From Laetiporus sulphureus 93-53 (lineage: Eukaryota > Basidiomycota > Agaricomycetes > Polyporales > Laetiporaceae): 64,000 nt of DNA. Positions 1 to 12,800 of the stretch are shown piece by piece. The stretch covers positions 335,451 to 399,450 of the forward strand of contig NW_024468541.1 in the NCBI RefSeq assembly GCF_001632365.1, given 5' to 3'. The first letter of the stretch is position 1. Each line of letters starts with the position of its first letter. Below the pieces are notes generated by a model. The model did no database searches. It worked only from the letters and a program-made list of their open reading frames with translations, and was not told where the DNA came from. A program made the position numbers and the translations under genes.

Positions 1-379
1 GAGGCAGAAATTTAATATCATATATTTAAGAAATGACACCATTTTCAAACTCACCAAATAAATTTAGAATTTGAGTGCACCGAATGTAATCATACATTTT
101 TGAATTTCAAACTATGACATGTATAAAATATCCAGTAGCAGATGAAGGTGTGATTATGCCTACATTCTACTTCCCTACTGAAGTCATTCTAGCCAAGATT
201 ACTAGAATGAAAGTCATTCACCGTAATTACACCTTCATCTGCTACTGGATATTTTATACATGTCATAGTTTGAAATTCGAAAGGTATGATTACATTCAAC
301 AGTGCTCAAATTCTAAATGCATTTGGTGAGTTTGAAAATGGTGTCATTTCTTAAATATATGATATTAAATTTCGGCCTC
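1..379. mobile_element. Foldback MITE-like element
   Basis: The first ~150 bases are nearly the reverse complement of the last ~150 of this segment. The outer ends are gaggcagaaatttaatatc and gatattaaatttcggcctc. The inner part includes arms around ccagtagcagatgaaggtgt and a small hairpin (cattctag / ctagaatg) near the centre. It is AT-rich and has no transposase, so it is a non-autonomous palindromic element. The left end coincides with the window edge, so it may extend further and the target-site duplication cannot be checked. Confidence 0.8.
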
Positions 380-1103
380 CAACATATAATATGCAAATAC
401 TTAATATGGAATGTGGGAAGGAACTGTAGCAAATTGAGATCACAAAGGCAAAAAACCTGTCGACATTTGCTAAGCATTTGCCACATGTGCAAATTGCTTT
501 ATGTCTGCGGTGACAAGATCGCCATCAAAGGTGCCTACCGACTCGTCACATCCCGTGTACATGAGCGCGACCATGTGCACACTCGAGACGGAGGTTCGGG
601 CTCAGAGCCCAGCGCAATGCTCAGCACGATGGTCGGAAGGGCAACGACCTTCTTTAACTTTCCTGCCGTGCCCTCCGCGGCACCGCTCCACCTGGCAGAG
701 CATTATCCTTTCAAGTTCTTGATCGACGTGGGTCCGGCTTCTGTACGATCCAGCGACGATCCGATCCACCTGTCAAGTTGGAAAGTTGCTACTCTGACGC
801 CGCTGATGGTGCCTTCATCCTGAATGGCCGCGCTGGCGCTGGTGGCTGTTGGTCCCACTCTTTTGTGTACATACATAATCCGAGTTTCGCTCCCCGAAGG
901 GACTCAGAATGAAAAAAAGATATCGAGCCGGTTATCAAGTCTAGCTGCAGCACTTATTTGACACATGTGACTGAGCGTATTCCGTCTAGGAGCCGTCTCA
1001 CGGCCAGTTATCAAACCCAAGGTCAATGCCCCAAGGCGGCGCGATCATCCTGACAGACCAACCCGTCGTCAGCGTGAGCTCAGATCCGAGACGCACACGA
1101 CAC
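380..1103. other. Gene-poor stretch downstream of the reductase
   Basis: Open frames exist on both strands (for example 317-823 on +), but none shows a recognisable domain or convincing splice structure. It probably holds the 3' region of the reductase gene on the minus strand plus the flank of the foldback element. Confidence 0.4.
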
Positions 1104-2374
1104 TCACCGCTTCTGCTTTCCCGCCGCAGCGACACCATCCAGCGCCTCAATGTCCTCCTTTGTGAGCTTCGCAGCAGCAGTGAGGGCGCCACGGTAGTTC
1201 GACGCGATGCGTGCAGGGGTGACCGACTTTGGGAGGGTGACGATGTCCTTGGCCACTGCACATGTCGGACTGATCAGGCTGTCATCGTAAGACCCACACA
1301 TACGAAGACACTGACCGAGATACCCAAGAAGCACGTCTGTCGTCTGTAACTCGTACCTGCCCGCGATCGCCGAGGCGGTCTCATCCGAGAGTAGCGGGGA
1401 GTTGGTCGAGCCGAGGGGCGAATAAGCCTGTGGCTCGATGCCCTTTGAGCGGAGCCATTCGACGAGCTTGTGCTGCGGGTTGTACAGGTGGATTTCGAGC
1501 TGGCACATATGACACCGTTAGGCGTGAAGACGACAAATGAGAGCTGGATTTGCGTACCTGGTCAACGGCGGGGACCACCTGAGCGTAAGGAAGGATCTCC
1601 TGCTCGAGGACGCACTGTGAGAAATTGGACACGCCGATCGCGCGGACCTTGCCTGCGAGACGTTATCAGCATCGAAAGATGTGAGAGATCATGTTGGCGC
1701 ACCCTTCTTCAGGACCGCCTCCATCTGCGCCCACGTGTCCCTCTGCTTCCAGTCTAGAAGAATATCGCGGGTCCCGTCAGGGCGCGTAGGGAACACCGGG
1801 TGGTTCCCGTTTGGGTTCAGGTGGATCGGCCAGTGGACAAGATATACTATCGAGATACTCAGAAGAATGACCGGAGCTGCGAGAGGGTAAGGAAAACGCA
1901 CGATCGAGGTAGTCAGTATCAAGCTTGGCGAGAGACTCGTCCAGCGCGGCTTCGACGCGGTGGTGGTGTGTGCACCAGAGTTTGCTCGTGATCTGCATGG
2001 ACATCAGTAGACATCTCGCATAGAGTGGTAGGTACGCACAAATATCTCTGACCGCGGCACGCCTGACCTCTTAATGCCCTCGCCTACCTCCTCCTCGTTA
2101 CCATACGCCCTGCGAGACGCTGTAAGATGCAGAGCCGGATCGCGGATGATTCTGGCTGCACGCACCATGCACAGTCGATGTGCCTGTAACCGGCTTCCTT
2201 CAGCGCGTACTCCACCGCGTTTGTCACCTCATTAGGCTTTGACTGCCATGTTCCTGTAGAATGCGTTGAACAATCAATGACAGTCCATAGCATGCACCAG
2301 AGTCAATTTGAATTACCGAGCCCGAGGATGGGAATCTCGACACCATTGTTGAGCTTGACCTTAGGGCACTGCAT
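1104..2374 (-). CDS. Aldo/keto reductase, multi-exon
   Basis: NAD(P)H-dependent aldo/keto reductase, which reduces aldehydes or ketones in the cytosol on a TIM-barrel fold. The start at 2374 gives MQCPKVKLNNGVEIPILGLG, the usual first strand of the family. Later exons give YALKEAGYRHIDCA (the GYRHID motif with the catalytic Asp), YGNEEEVGEGIKRSGV, ITSKLWCTHHHRVEAAL with LDTDYLD, LYLVHWPIH, GVSNFSQ, PAVDQ..LEIHLYNPQ, QAYSPLGS, and finally TLPKSVTPARI with ALDG. The GVSNFS and PKSV pieces belong to the cofactor pocket. The catalytic Tyr is expected in the YGNEEE exon, and the Lys in SKLW. About seven short introns separate the exons. A TATA-like sequence on the minus strand lies about 50 bases upstream (2421-2430). 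The substrate cannot be read from sequence; nearest relatives are glycerol dehydrogenase or xylose reductase-like fungal AKRs. Exon borders near the third intron are approximate. Confidence 0.88.
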
Positions 2375-2420
2375 GGTGATAAACTGAGGACGGGTACTGC
2401 TGAATCATCGAGCAAGCCGT

Positions 2421-2430
2421 CTTATAAGTA
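2421..2430 (-). promoter_or_regulatory. TATA box of the aldo/keto reductase gene
   Basis: The minus strand reads TACTTATAAG about 50 bases before the reductase ATG. The spacing and orientation fit a core promoter. Confidence 0.5.
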
Positions 2431-3388
2431 TTGCGACTTGCGGTCCGGCGGCCGGGGCCTGTGTCGATGTGGGACGCCGTCGGGTGGACTCGATGGACGT
2501 CGTCTGCCCCTCACGTCCCGGCCAGGGGAGCGGTGAATATTTGCGGTCGGTCGCGTGCATCTTGACCACGTCCATCGTGAGCATCGTGTCGCTCAGCAAA
2601 CGGGCAGCGCGTAGCCTCGCAGCCAGGAAGAAAACCACAAAGTCCGCAAGACTGATGGTCCGCGCGACGCTGACGTAAGCAACTCGCAGAGGCGCCCGCG
2701 AAGAGCGGACCGCGTGCAGAGTTGCCCGGCCCGGGCTCCCGTTTCGATCGAATTTTCAGTGGCCACTCAGGCTTGCCCAGAGCTCACTTTTTCGTAACGT
2801 TTTTCGCCGCTAAGACGTTGCGCCGAACTTGTGCTACAGGAAGCTGCAGGTCTATCATTGACAAAAACGTGAGTGCATCGTGGCACGAAATATTCTCTTG
2901 GGAGGACCGCGAAAATTTGGGCTAGAGGAATTGTTGACTTTGTCGCAGAGGCCAGATCCCGAGACTTCGTTCAATCTTTGGTCGATTCTTTGCTGTACTA
3001 TTCCAGCGACCCGGTGAGAGTTTGGTTTCTGCGTCTTATATGCCGGACATGTTGTATTGAAATGTATGACAGAATACGACTTGTTTTCTGATCGGACGCA
3101 CCGTCACGTCAGGACTGCATGCGAAAATCAATCTTAAACACCAACAACTCGTGTACATGGAGCAATAGAATAAGAGACAAGGTGAAGCTCAAGAGGCAGA
3201 GGCAATGATATGTACCGCGGACACTCACATTCACACACAGCCACACAAACTGGAAACGCACCTTCCAAAAGGTGAAAAACGGCATTTCGGCCGTTTGCGA
3301 GATCTGGAGTGCTTCGCGAAGCAGAGCGCTTGTTGCTCTTACACTTTAGCTTACGCGTACCCTCTCTTTCCCTTCTCGAACCGCCAAC
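2431..3388. other. Divergent intergenic region between reductase and helicase
   Basis: About 0.95 kb separates two divergently transcribed genes. Short frames at 2722-2925 and 2873-3091 (+) show no recognisable domain. The last part before 3389 is pyrimidine-rich (ctctctttcccttctcg), as is common ahead of fungal start codons. Confidence 0.4.
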
Positions 3389-6300
3389 ATGGATCTCGAC
3401 GACTTCGAGCGCGTGGGTCAAGCACTCATCAATGAAAATGATGAAGTTTCCGTCAAACCGTCTTCAGATTCGTGCGAAAAGGCGCTCAAATACCTGGATA
3501 CAAGGTGGTACACTCTCACGAACCGAAGGGGAAGATGGATGGACCTCATTGGAGACTATGCAGGCAGCGAGCTTTTCTTGATTGATGGTACGGTCTGACA
3601 GCCATTGTACTGCGTGACGTTGCTGACGCCCTTGTAGGCGATGCGTTGTTCCAGGAGGTGCTGAACGACCCTCTGCTCGCATTGGGTAGGGCAGATGGTA
3701 CGTCACGTTGAACCTCTAGGAATATGACCTGATGCAATCGCACCCGCAGAGCCAAGTTTCCAGGTGCTTCATGCCATCTACTCACTAGAGCGAAGGTTGA
3801 GTGAATTTAAAAATCGTTCAGCGACTTTCGAGATCGCGTTCTGGAATGGTAATGCTGCGGCTCAAAGCCTCCGATCTCGAAATCTCATCTGACTTGTGGC
3901 TATTTTGCAGAAAATCGACACCTTACATTGCAGACGGGCAACACGGAATTCGTATTCATGTCGCGCGATCTCGCGCGCGTACTTCTTTTCAAGCACCTCA
4001 AGCGATTGGACATCTCGGTGCATACGTTCAAGAGTCTGACTGACCCCGAGTGGCGTCGCTATCATCGAGTCCACAAGGTGAGGTCACACGCTTTCGACCT
4101 CATGACCTGTTACTGAAATACATTGGCAGCCGATGTTCATCATGACGAACGACGGAGGCATGCTTGACGCCAACAGCCCACGTCTCGCTGCCGAGCGCAT
4201 CCTGACACAGCGAACATTCATCTTCGACGTTCTCGCCCAAGGCGTGTCCGTATCTCTCTTGCATGGGGCGGAGTACCGTGACTCCAAGGCAGGTGTCCTT
4301 TGGCAGCAAATAAGTCACCATGCTAATCAAAGAGGTGCTATAGATCATGACCTTCGTCTACGAGCAGCGGCTGGACCATGACGCGCGGAAACATTTCGAA
4401 AACTGGTTATGGAACGCAAGCAGTGCGGCGCTGAGGTCACTCACTGTCAAGGAGAGCCAGGCATGGCGTGGCTGCTCCGCGATGCCCCTTGATGCCTTGG
4501 CGCCGCAAGGCCTGCAGTCCCTCACGAGCCAGGATGCACTTTTGCAAACGTTTGCGCAGCGCGTGATCGATCTAACGAACCATCGCCTTGAGTGCATGGA
4601 AGAGTTGCTCTTTGCGTTTATTGCTCATCTGCTGCTGCTACCCATGCTAAGCGTTGCAGAGCGTGCTAGGCCACTCCCTGATCTGCACCCGGGTCTCGTC
4701 AATATGCTCCTCGAGGATTTTCTACCAAGCATTTTCCTTGTGCTAAAGGGGCTTTCCGACGAGGTAGCTTTGGATGTCGATGGGCGCGTGTTCGTTGCGC
4801 TGGTCGATTATATGCAGAAACACACCGATGCATCGAGGCAGGACGTCTTTGGTGAGGAGACCAGCGTGCGCCTCGACAGCATCTGGGCATCTCTCCAGCT
4901 ACGTCCTGTCGATTTTGCCGAACTCGCACCCCAACACCCTTCAAAACCTGCGGAAAGCTCTGTGGTAACAGCAAAAAAATCCAAAAAAGATCGTCGGAAG
5001 GCCGCTTCTCAACGCAAACCCTTCCGTCTTCTGCCATTCTCACACCCCGTTTTTGACGAAGAGCTGGCTGAGGTGCACGTAGACGTGGATGATAGCGCCC
5101 CCGACGCCGTGCAGGCCCACCACCTCGACTTCAACACGATCTTCAACGATGTTAACCATTGGCACAATCATCGCCGGGCGGTATTGCCCCCTCATCTAGG
5201 AGGTGAAGTTGCGCGGCCGCTTGACGAGCGGCAACGACGCCGCAAGCTGCGGAGCGATCAGCGCTTTATGGCGAGCATGGAGTGGCAGGCGCAGACGCTG
5301 ACGGGTGCCTTTGGTGTGCCTCTTGAGCGCATCGTGATCACGTCCGCCAAGTCAAATGATCCTCAGCCAAGTAAGAACACCAAAACGCGTCTCATACAGG
5401 TACATCGTGTTCTTCTCAACGAAAGGCGAGACAATGCTGATGGGAACGGTGCAATGGCAGGAACCTCCAAAAGCGAAGCCTGGCAAGAAAGGAAAACCAG
5501 CGCACGTTTCGTCAGCAGACAAGATTAGACAGGCTAACCTGGCGAAAAAGCAGCTTAAAGAAGATGACTCTAATACGAGCTGGTGGAAAGAGCAGCTGGA
5601 GAGCTTGAAAGATGGATCGCGGACTCACCAGATCTTTGTTGCAGACTCGCTCCTGCGAAACAAACGCACGAAGTCCACCTGGCTCGCCGTGGAGGTGCGA
5701 TTGTATAGGTTGCATCTCGAGTTTCTCCGCTGGATTGAGCACCCCTCCCGCGAGGAACCGTCAGTCCGAGACGCTGCCGTCGTGGCCATTTTGCGAATAG
5801 TGAAGGACGCATATCAGCAGCGAGAGCTATTTGAAGCTGCTGTGGACATCCTCGACATGGTCCTCCGTGTCGTGGGCCTCGAAATGGCGATCGAAGAGTT
5901 AAAGGCAGCGGCTTCGATCGCACCGGAAAGCGAGGATCGCGCTCCTTCATTCAAGTTCGTCAAGCTGGTCAAGTCCAAGAGTGGCTCGCCACTGCACAAG
6001 TTCATGCATATCAACGAGGATCCTTTTGTATGGCAATTGCGCTTATTCGGGGAGTACATGGACCGGTCCATGGACAGCAAGAGCGATCCGCGAGTGTCTT
6101 TCCAACCTGATGCATGGCAGCGGGATGTATTGGACGCATTAGACAAGAACCAATCTGTTCTTGCTGTTGGTAAGCACTCGGATGATTCGACGCACGTATC
6201 ACTCCTGATGTTCTCCGTTGGCAGCCCCTACAAGTGCAGGAAAAACATTTATCTCGTATTACGCAATGGAACAAATTCTGAGACAGACAAACGATGGCAT

Positions 6301-9300
6301 ATTAGTCTATGTGGCGCCAACAAAAGCCCTCGTAAACCAGATCGCGGCGGAAGTACACGCACGCTTCCGCAAGGATCTCAACGGACGTGAGGGATAGCGT
6401 CATCAATGTATGCATGAACACACAACTTACGTCTCATACAGGGAGCTGCTGGGCGATTCATACTCGGGATTATAGAATTCACGATCCTCAAAATTGTCAA
6501 ATTCTTGTGACCGTCCCTGAAATGCTTGCAATCATGCTGCTGTCGCCACCACTCGCTAGAGTTTGGACACCAAGAATCAAACGGTACAGTTTGCTTGTCT
6601 TGACCTTGGCCGTACCCAGAAGTGTTGATTGCCTGCGCAGAGTTATTCTTGACGAAATCCATACCATTGGTCAACAAGAAGGAGGAGCCGTCTGGGAGCA
6701 GATCCTGCTTCTTGCTCCGTGCCCGATCATGTGCGTGTCATCCTATTAGATTACAAGCAACATCCGCTGAGTCTGCTGCATTTGAACTCTATAGAGGTCT
6801 TTCAGCTACTATTGGACATCCCGAAAAATTCAATGCATGGCTTTCCTCTGTCCAACAAGCACACGGTTTCGAACATACATTCATTCACCATCCGCATCGC
6901 TATTCTCATCTTCGCAAGTTTACGTACATACTGCAAGGCAAGAAGCCGCCGGCCTTTAGCGGACTGAGCAAATACCAGCATACGGAGCGACTCAAATTTT
7001 TGCATCCCATCTCATTGTTGTCATTCGGAGCGACAGAGCTGCCTCCGGACTTTTCTTTGGAAGCAGCGGATTGTCTGAGTCTGTTCAATGCTCTTAGGGA
7101 CCATTGCGATAGTTCCTATGATATCGAGGCCTTGGATCCAACTCGATTCTTTTCAAGCTGTCCGGTAAAACTCTTGAGACAGAAAGACATTCTTAAATAT
7201 GAAGATGCCTTGAAGGCAGTTGTCTCCTCCTTGCTGACTTCTGTCAACTCCCCAGAGTCGCCTTCCGTAATCAACGACGTTGTGCTACATCTAACTGACC
7301 CCCTATTGAAGCAAGGCAATCATGACTCTGTCCCGGCGAAAGACGACTTCTACGAAAACGTCATCTATCTAGTTTCGGACCTGCATTCGCGCGGAGATCT
7401 GGTATGTTCTAGGTTCTGATAACGTTTCGGCTCGTCTTCATTCACATTGTCACTCAGCCTGCCTTGTTGTTCAATTTTGATCGAAAGGCTTGCGAAAAAA
7501 TGGCTCAGTCAATTCTCGATGTCCTGGAGAATGCAGAGGAGGAATGGCGTGCACAAAGCCCTGAATGGCAGGCCAAATTGAAGCAATGGGAACGCTGGAA
7601 GGCACAGGCAAAGAACCGTGAGCGACAGTTGGAGAGACAGCTCCGGCAGAAGCAAGGAGAAGACGAGCCGCGGGCTCCCGACTCTCCAGCTAGCTGGGAG
7701 AGCACCTTCGATCCATCTGAGCCTTTGTCTCATTATTCCTTTGCTAGTATATCCACCGCATACTCAATGAATGACCTTGAAGATGAGATCCGACAACTCC
7801 AACGATGGTCCAGCGTTCCTGACTGGGCGTTCCGTGCTCTACGTCGCGGAGTCGGTGTTCATCATGCTGGCATGAACAAACGTTACAGATCGCTAGTTGA
7901 GAGGTGGGCCTTTTGTGAGAGTCGATGCTGTCCCGCTACTGATTTCGACCTCAGTCTCTATAGGATGGGATTCCTGAGAGTTGTTGTTGCGACAGGTGTG
8001 CCATGTCCTTCATGATTAAAGTCGCTGGCTTCACGCAGTTAAATGCAGGTACCTTGGCCCTCGGAATCAATGCGCCCACTAGAACATCCGTTTTCTGCGG
8101 GGATTCCCCCTTCTTGACTGCGCTCATGGTGAGTAGTCATCTAACCCTGCTTGATTGATGGCATAATAACATCCCTCACAGTATCGACAATGTGCTGGAC
8201 GCGGTATGTCTCGTCAGTGATGCTTCAATGAAGGAATCTGATGAGGATCTCGCAGCGGGAAGACGAGGATTCGATCTTCTAGGCAAAGTCGTCTTCTACG
8301 GCATCGCTTTAGACAGATGTCGACGACTGGTTTTATCGCGGCTGCCATCACTAGGAGGCAACTTCCCTCTGACATCAACAATGGTCCTTCGGTTATTCAA
8401 CCTTCTGCAAGGCTCAGAAAATGCACCTGTTGCGGTCCACGCCATAAAGGCTCTCCTGCGATTACCCCACGTCGGCTTCACATCAGACGTTGGCAGACAG
8501 CATATGCTTCACTTCTTGCGATTCAGCATCGATTACCTCCGCCGCGCAGGTCTGATGGACAAGGCGGGAAATCCGATAAATCTGTTTGGCGTTGCAGCGC
8601 ATCTTTACTATACCGAACCTGGTAACCTCGCGCTGATAGCTCTGCTCCGTTACGGAGTCATCCACAGCATTTGCGCTCAACCCAATCAGTTCGCTGCACG
8701 CAGAGAATTCATGGTGTTAATGTGCCACATCTTTAGCCGTCGGTATCTTCCACAGGTGTATGCCACGGACGAGAATCTTCAGTACCTCGTCAAAAAGTCG
8801 CCGTCAATAGTGATCCTCCCACCACTATCCGCAAAAGCCAAGAAGGTCCTGAAGGAACATGATGCCGAAATTTTATATGTCTTCATTGGCTACGCAGTGG
8901 CGTATGTTGAACAGCACCAGGAACAGCTGGGCCCTGATGTCCAACTGCCGTTCAGCAAGGGGATGGCAGGAAGTGAGCTGAAATCCAGTGGTCTGTTCCG
9001 CGAGTATTTGGAGACCACGGCCGTTCGAGTCACGGCGCGCTCATCCTTCGTTGCGAACTCGGGTCACGGCGACAATTTCCATACTGTCGAGGAGTTGGCC
9101 CGGACAGCTCGACACGGTCTTAACCTGAATCAATACGCAATCCCGTCGGCCGCGCATTTCGCGGCGGATGCAGACGACGTAGAGGGCTTCTATGCTCTCA
9201 ACGCATACCTCCTCGATTTCTACACTCACGGACAGCCCGCTGCGCTCAAGGCTGCGAATGGCATCCGGGATAATGACGTCTGGTACCTACTGGAGGACTT

Positions 9301-9577
9301 CACATTGACTCTGAAGACCGTCCGAGCTGGTCTCGAACAACTGCTCATCAAAGCTTCGGAGGCCACCATGGGTAGCACCGACGACGGCATTAAGAATGCG
9401 GACGTTGATAGCGGGTATGGGACCTTGGATCCTACAGAGGTGGACGAGGATGAAGATGGACCGGTGACGACGATCAAACGTCCTCCAGGAGTAAAGGACC
9501 GCGATTGGAAGGTCTACGAGGTTGTCGACGCTGTAACGAAAGAGTTCGACGAGAAATTCCGGGCCATGTGGGCGTGA
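3389..9577 (+). CDS. DDX60-like SKI2-family DExH RNA helicase
   Basis: A very long superfamily 2 helicase (about 1,700-1,800 residues after splicing), matching the length of DDX60. The start at 3389 ([16 protein letters not shown] in context ccgccaacATGG) opens the N-terminal region conserved in fungal DDX60 homologues. This includes [33 protein letters not shown] and [11 protein letters not shown]. Splicing at about 6170/6225 restores the Walker A motif APTSAGKT. Splicing at about 6582/6640 restores [16 protein letters not shown] (the DEIH box). Removing an intron near 6728-6790 gives IGLSATIG (motif III). The C-terminal helicase lobe contains [33 protein letters not shown], and YRQCAGRAGRRG (motif VI) across two introns near 8129-8261. 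The acidic tail ends at KFRAMWA. Vertebrate DDX60 is linked to antiviral RNA sensing; the fungal role is unknown. One exon junction near 5345-5400 lacks an ideal splice donor. Confidence 0.93.
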
Positions 9578-9863
9578 TGTCAATTTGTCGAAGGGAGTGT
9601 CACGATTGTCTATTGACCAACAGGAGATGTTTTTGTTTTTGGGCTTCACGGATTCCTGTCGAAGATAGAGTAATCATTTACGTGGCCAAAGAGCTAGCGC
9701 AACTCGCGCGATCTCTTGGATCATGAAATCGAGAAACTGTATCTGACCAGCTATAGATTGCTTGACGACGTCATATCTACTGGGAGGCTCGCGTTCGGAC
9801 AATGAGCTGTACGAGGAAAAACGGTGTGACCACTCTTATAATGCTCCTGTTGCCACGCCAACC

Positions 9864-12800
9864 TCATAGGCCAACAAATGCAGCCTCTAAAACCGCTTTC
9901 TGCTGGGCACCATACAGCTTCGCCTGCCCAGGCGCGGCGACGGAGTCCTGTTTTCGTCCTCTATATGAAATCCCTCTCTTCACCGACAGTCGCTCCAGGA
10001 CCGCATTCAGCCTGCATTCTATGTGTGGCCAGGCACCCTGATTGCGAGGCTCCTCTTGAAGCCAAATGAACTCTTCCACGTTCTCATATTGTCCCAGTGT
10101 CCGTGAGAGCTGTTCGAAGGGGAAGGGACACAATTCCTCGATCCTGACGAAGGCCACGTTCGATAGCTGCCGTTTCTGACGTTCCTTTATGAGGTCATAG
10201 CATAGCTTGCCGGACACACAGACGACACGTTTGACAACGGACTTGTCGACCTCGACGTCGTCCAAGACTGGCTGGAAGCGCTGTCCCGGTGCGAGATCCG
10301 CTAATGCAGATGAAGCAGCCTAAGTGCACATGAGCGCAAGAAGCTTTCGCAGAGAGGTATGTGCGCACCGGTAGACGGAGAAGACCCTTTGGAGACGCCA
10401 CAATCAAGGGCTTCCGGTAGTTCCGATGGAGTTGCCTACGTAACAGATGGAAGTATTGGGCAGGGGTGGTTGGGAAGACGACATGCATGTTGACGTTAGT
10501 CATCTTGTCGTCAAAGTCGTAACGGTCGTTTGTGAGCTTGTGGTCATGTCAGCTAGGTATCTTCTAGTGTCCCTTGGAAATTCACCTGCAGCATGCGCTC
10601 GATCCGTGAAGACGAATGTTCTGGACCAGCACCGTCCAGACTGTTTACAGGCATGTAGGTTCCATTGCCATTGCACAGTCAGCGGATGCAGGCTCCTTCA
10701 TGACGAGCGGACTGCTAGGACGCACCCATGTGGAAGTAGCATGACGATCCCACTTTGCTTCAGCCACTTCGCTACGATCGAGAAGCGTCAGCGTCATCCG
10801 ATCAGAAGAGTGCCTGCAGTCGCTTACTTTCCGCAGAAGAGATGAAAGTGTCGATGATGACCTATCCACGAATTAGACGATTCACCAAGACGTGAGTAAC
10901 TTATATGGGGAATTGATACCTGAGCGCCGTTGAAGAAGTCGCCGAACTGTCAGGATAAATTCAATACCTCGGACGGCGTGAAACATGAACATGACCAGCC
11001 ACTGCTACTGACCTGAGCCTCCCAGATCGGCAGAATCCCAGGTCTTTCCCAGCTGACGCCGTATTCGAACTGCATACTCAGATATAAACGTTTGTGTAGG
11101 ATTAGTTGATGGTTCACTCACTCCCAGTACAGCCAGTTCGCTGAGCGAGCCTATGGCAACGCAGCATGATGAATGGTCAAGCAAACATGCATATTTATAC
11201 TATTTGCCACTCACTGTTCGCGAGCTCCAGCTTTCCCTCGCATTGAAGTACGGCATTCAAAGGCACGACGACGTCCTCGGTGCGCTGGTCGACCAGCATC
11301 GCATGTCTGCGCAGATGTGTCCGCTTAACTTGTGCTCCGTGACTCAACAGATGACCATGCTAACCTCTGACTGAAGGTCCCACGTCCAACGTCTTGTCCG
11401 GAGATTCGCACATCATGGCCCTCGAGCATCAACGTGCCGAACACCATTGCCTGCAGATATACACAATGGGTTGACAGGACCGCATCATGGCGTATGCGCT
11501 CACCTCGGCCGTCGCCCAATCTATTCCCTCGCCTTTCTCAATGGCGCGCAGGCGGCTGTTCACATGTCGCTGCAGACGAGGATGGATCTCCTACACGCCT
11601 GTCAAAAACATGCTCATCGCTCCGAGTTCGCAGGAGCACGTACAAATCCCTCAGGCACGGTGACACTTGCGCGCCCCACGTGCTGCAGCACATCATGCCC
11701 TACGCCCGTCTCGGGGTCCCGGACAGCGGCGCTGCTCGCGGGCCACACCATTCCGCTCCACTGCTCTTGCAGTATTGACGCGCCCGCGGCGGTGGGTGTG
11801 TAGGAATCTGTGGCGGTGAACTCGGATGTGAGGTGTGTCTTGTAGGATGTGCGGACGTCGGTGGCTTCCTCTTTCGACAGCACTTCCTCGTCCTTCGTAC
11901 ACGCTCTAAGTGAGCGAAAGGGAGCGGCAGTGAGGGAGGACGTACGATGAGCTGGTCCTCGTACATGACGGGCACCGAGCGGCGAGACCTGATTTTGTCG
12001 TACATAAGCGGCTGTGTGAACGCGGGCTCGTCGAGCTCGTTGTGGCCCCTTGCAAACACATCAACTATCAGTCTCTTTCGATCAGACAATGAGCTTACCA
12101 GCGTCGATAGACAATCAAATCGACAATGATGTCCTTAGTGCATCGCACGATGCATGTCAGTCACGTTTGCAGGCTCATTAGACATTCAATGCGCCGACCT
12201 TGCGGAAGTAGTTCCTGTACTTGAACGCCGTTTCCACTGCCCGTGCCACATCTACGGCGGAGGAAACAATCAGCTTTGTACGCCAAGTAAACTGCGGGTT
12301 AAGACACCTTCAGGATAGTCTCCGTTGACATGCAGTACCGGCGCATTGATCATCTTGCCTATATCCGACGAATACAGTCCCGAATGAGCACTAGATGCCG
12401 GAGTCGTGTAACCGATGCTGTCGACGGCGTAATGAATGAGCTAAATAGCTAGATAGGTAGAGACTGCATACGTACCTATTACTGAATAACAGATTGAAGA
12501 TTTAAAACGAGTCAGACTCAAGCCAGGCGAGATGCCGCGCATATACTCACTTGACCACAATATGTACCGTCCCGCCCACGGTATAGTGTGGCAAATTACC
12601 TGCCAAATACCGTCAGCATGCGATCTGCACAACAATCGTGCCACACAACGTACTCAACCCGAGGCTTTCCATAATCACGCCCTGGCCCGTGAAGCTCCCA
12701 TCACCATGCAGCTGCACACACATCACCTTATCGCCCGGGAAGCACTCCTCGAGTGGCATGCCGTTGCGTATGAGCTCCTTGAGCAGCGCAAATTGCTTCG

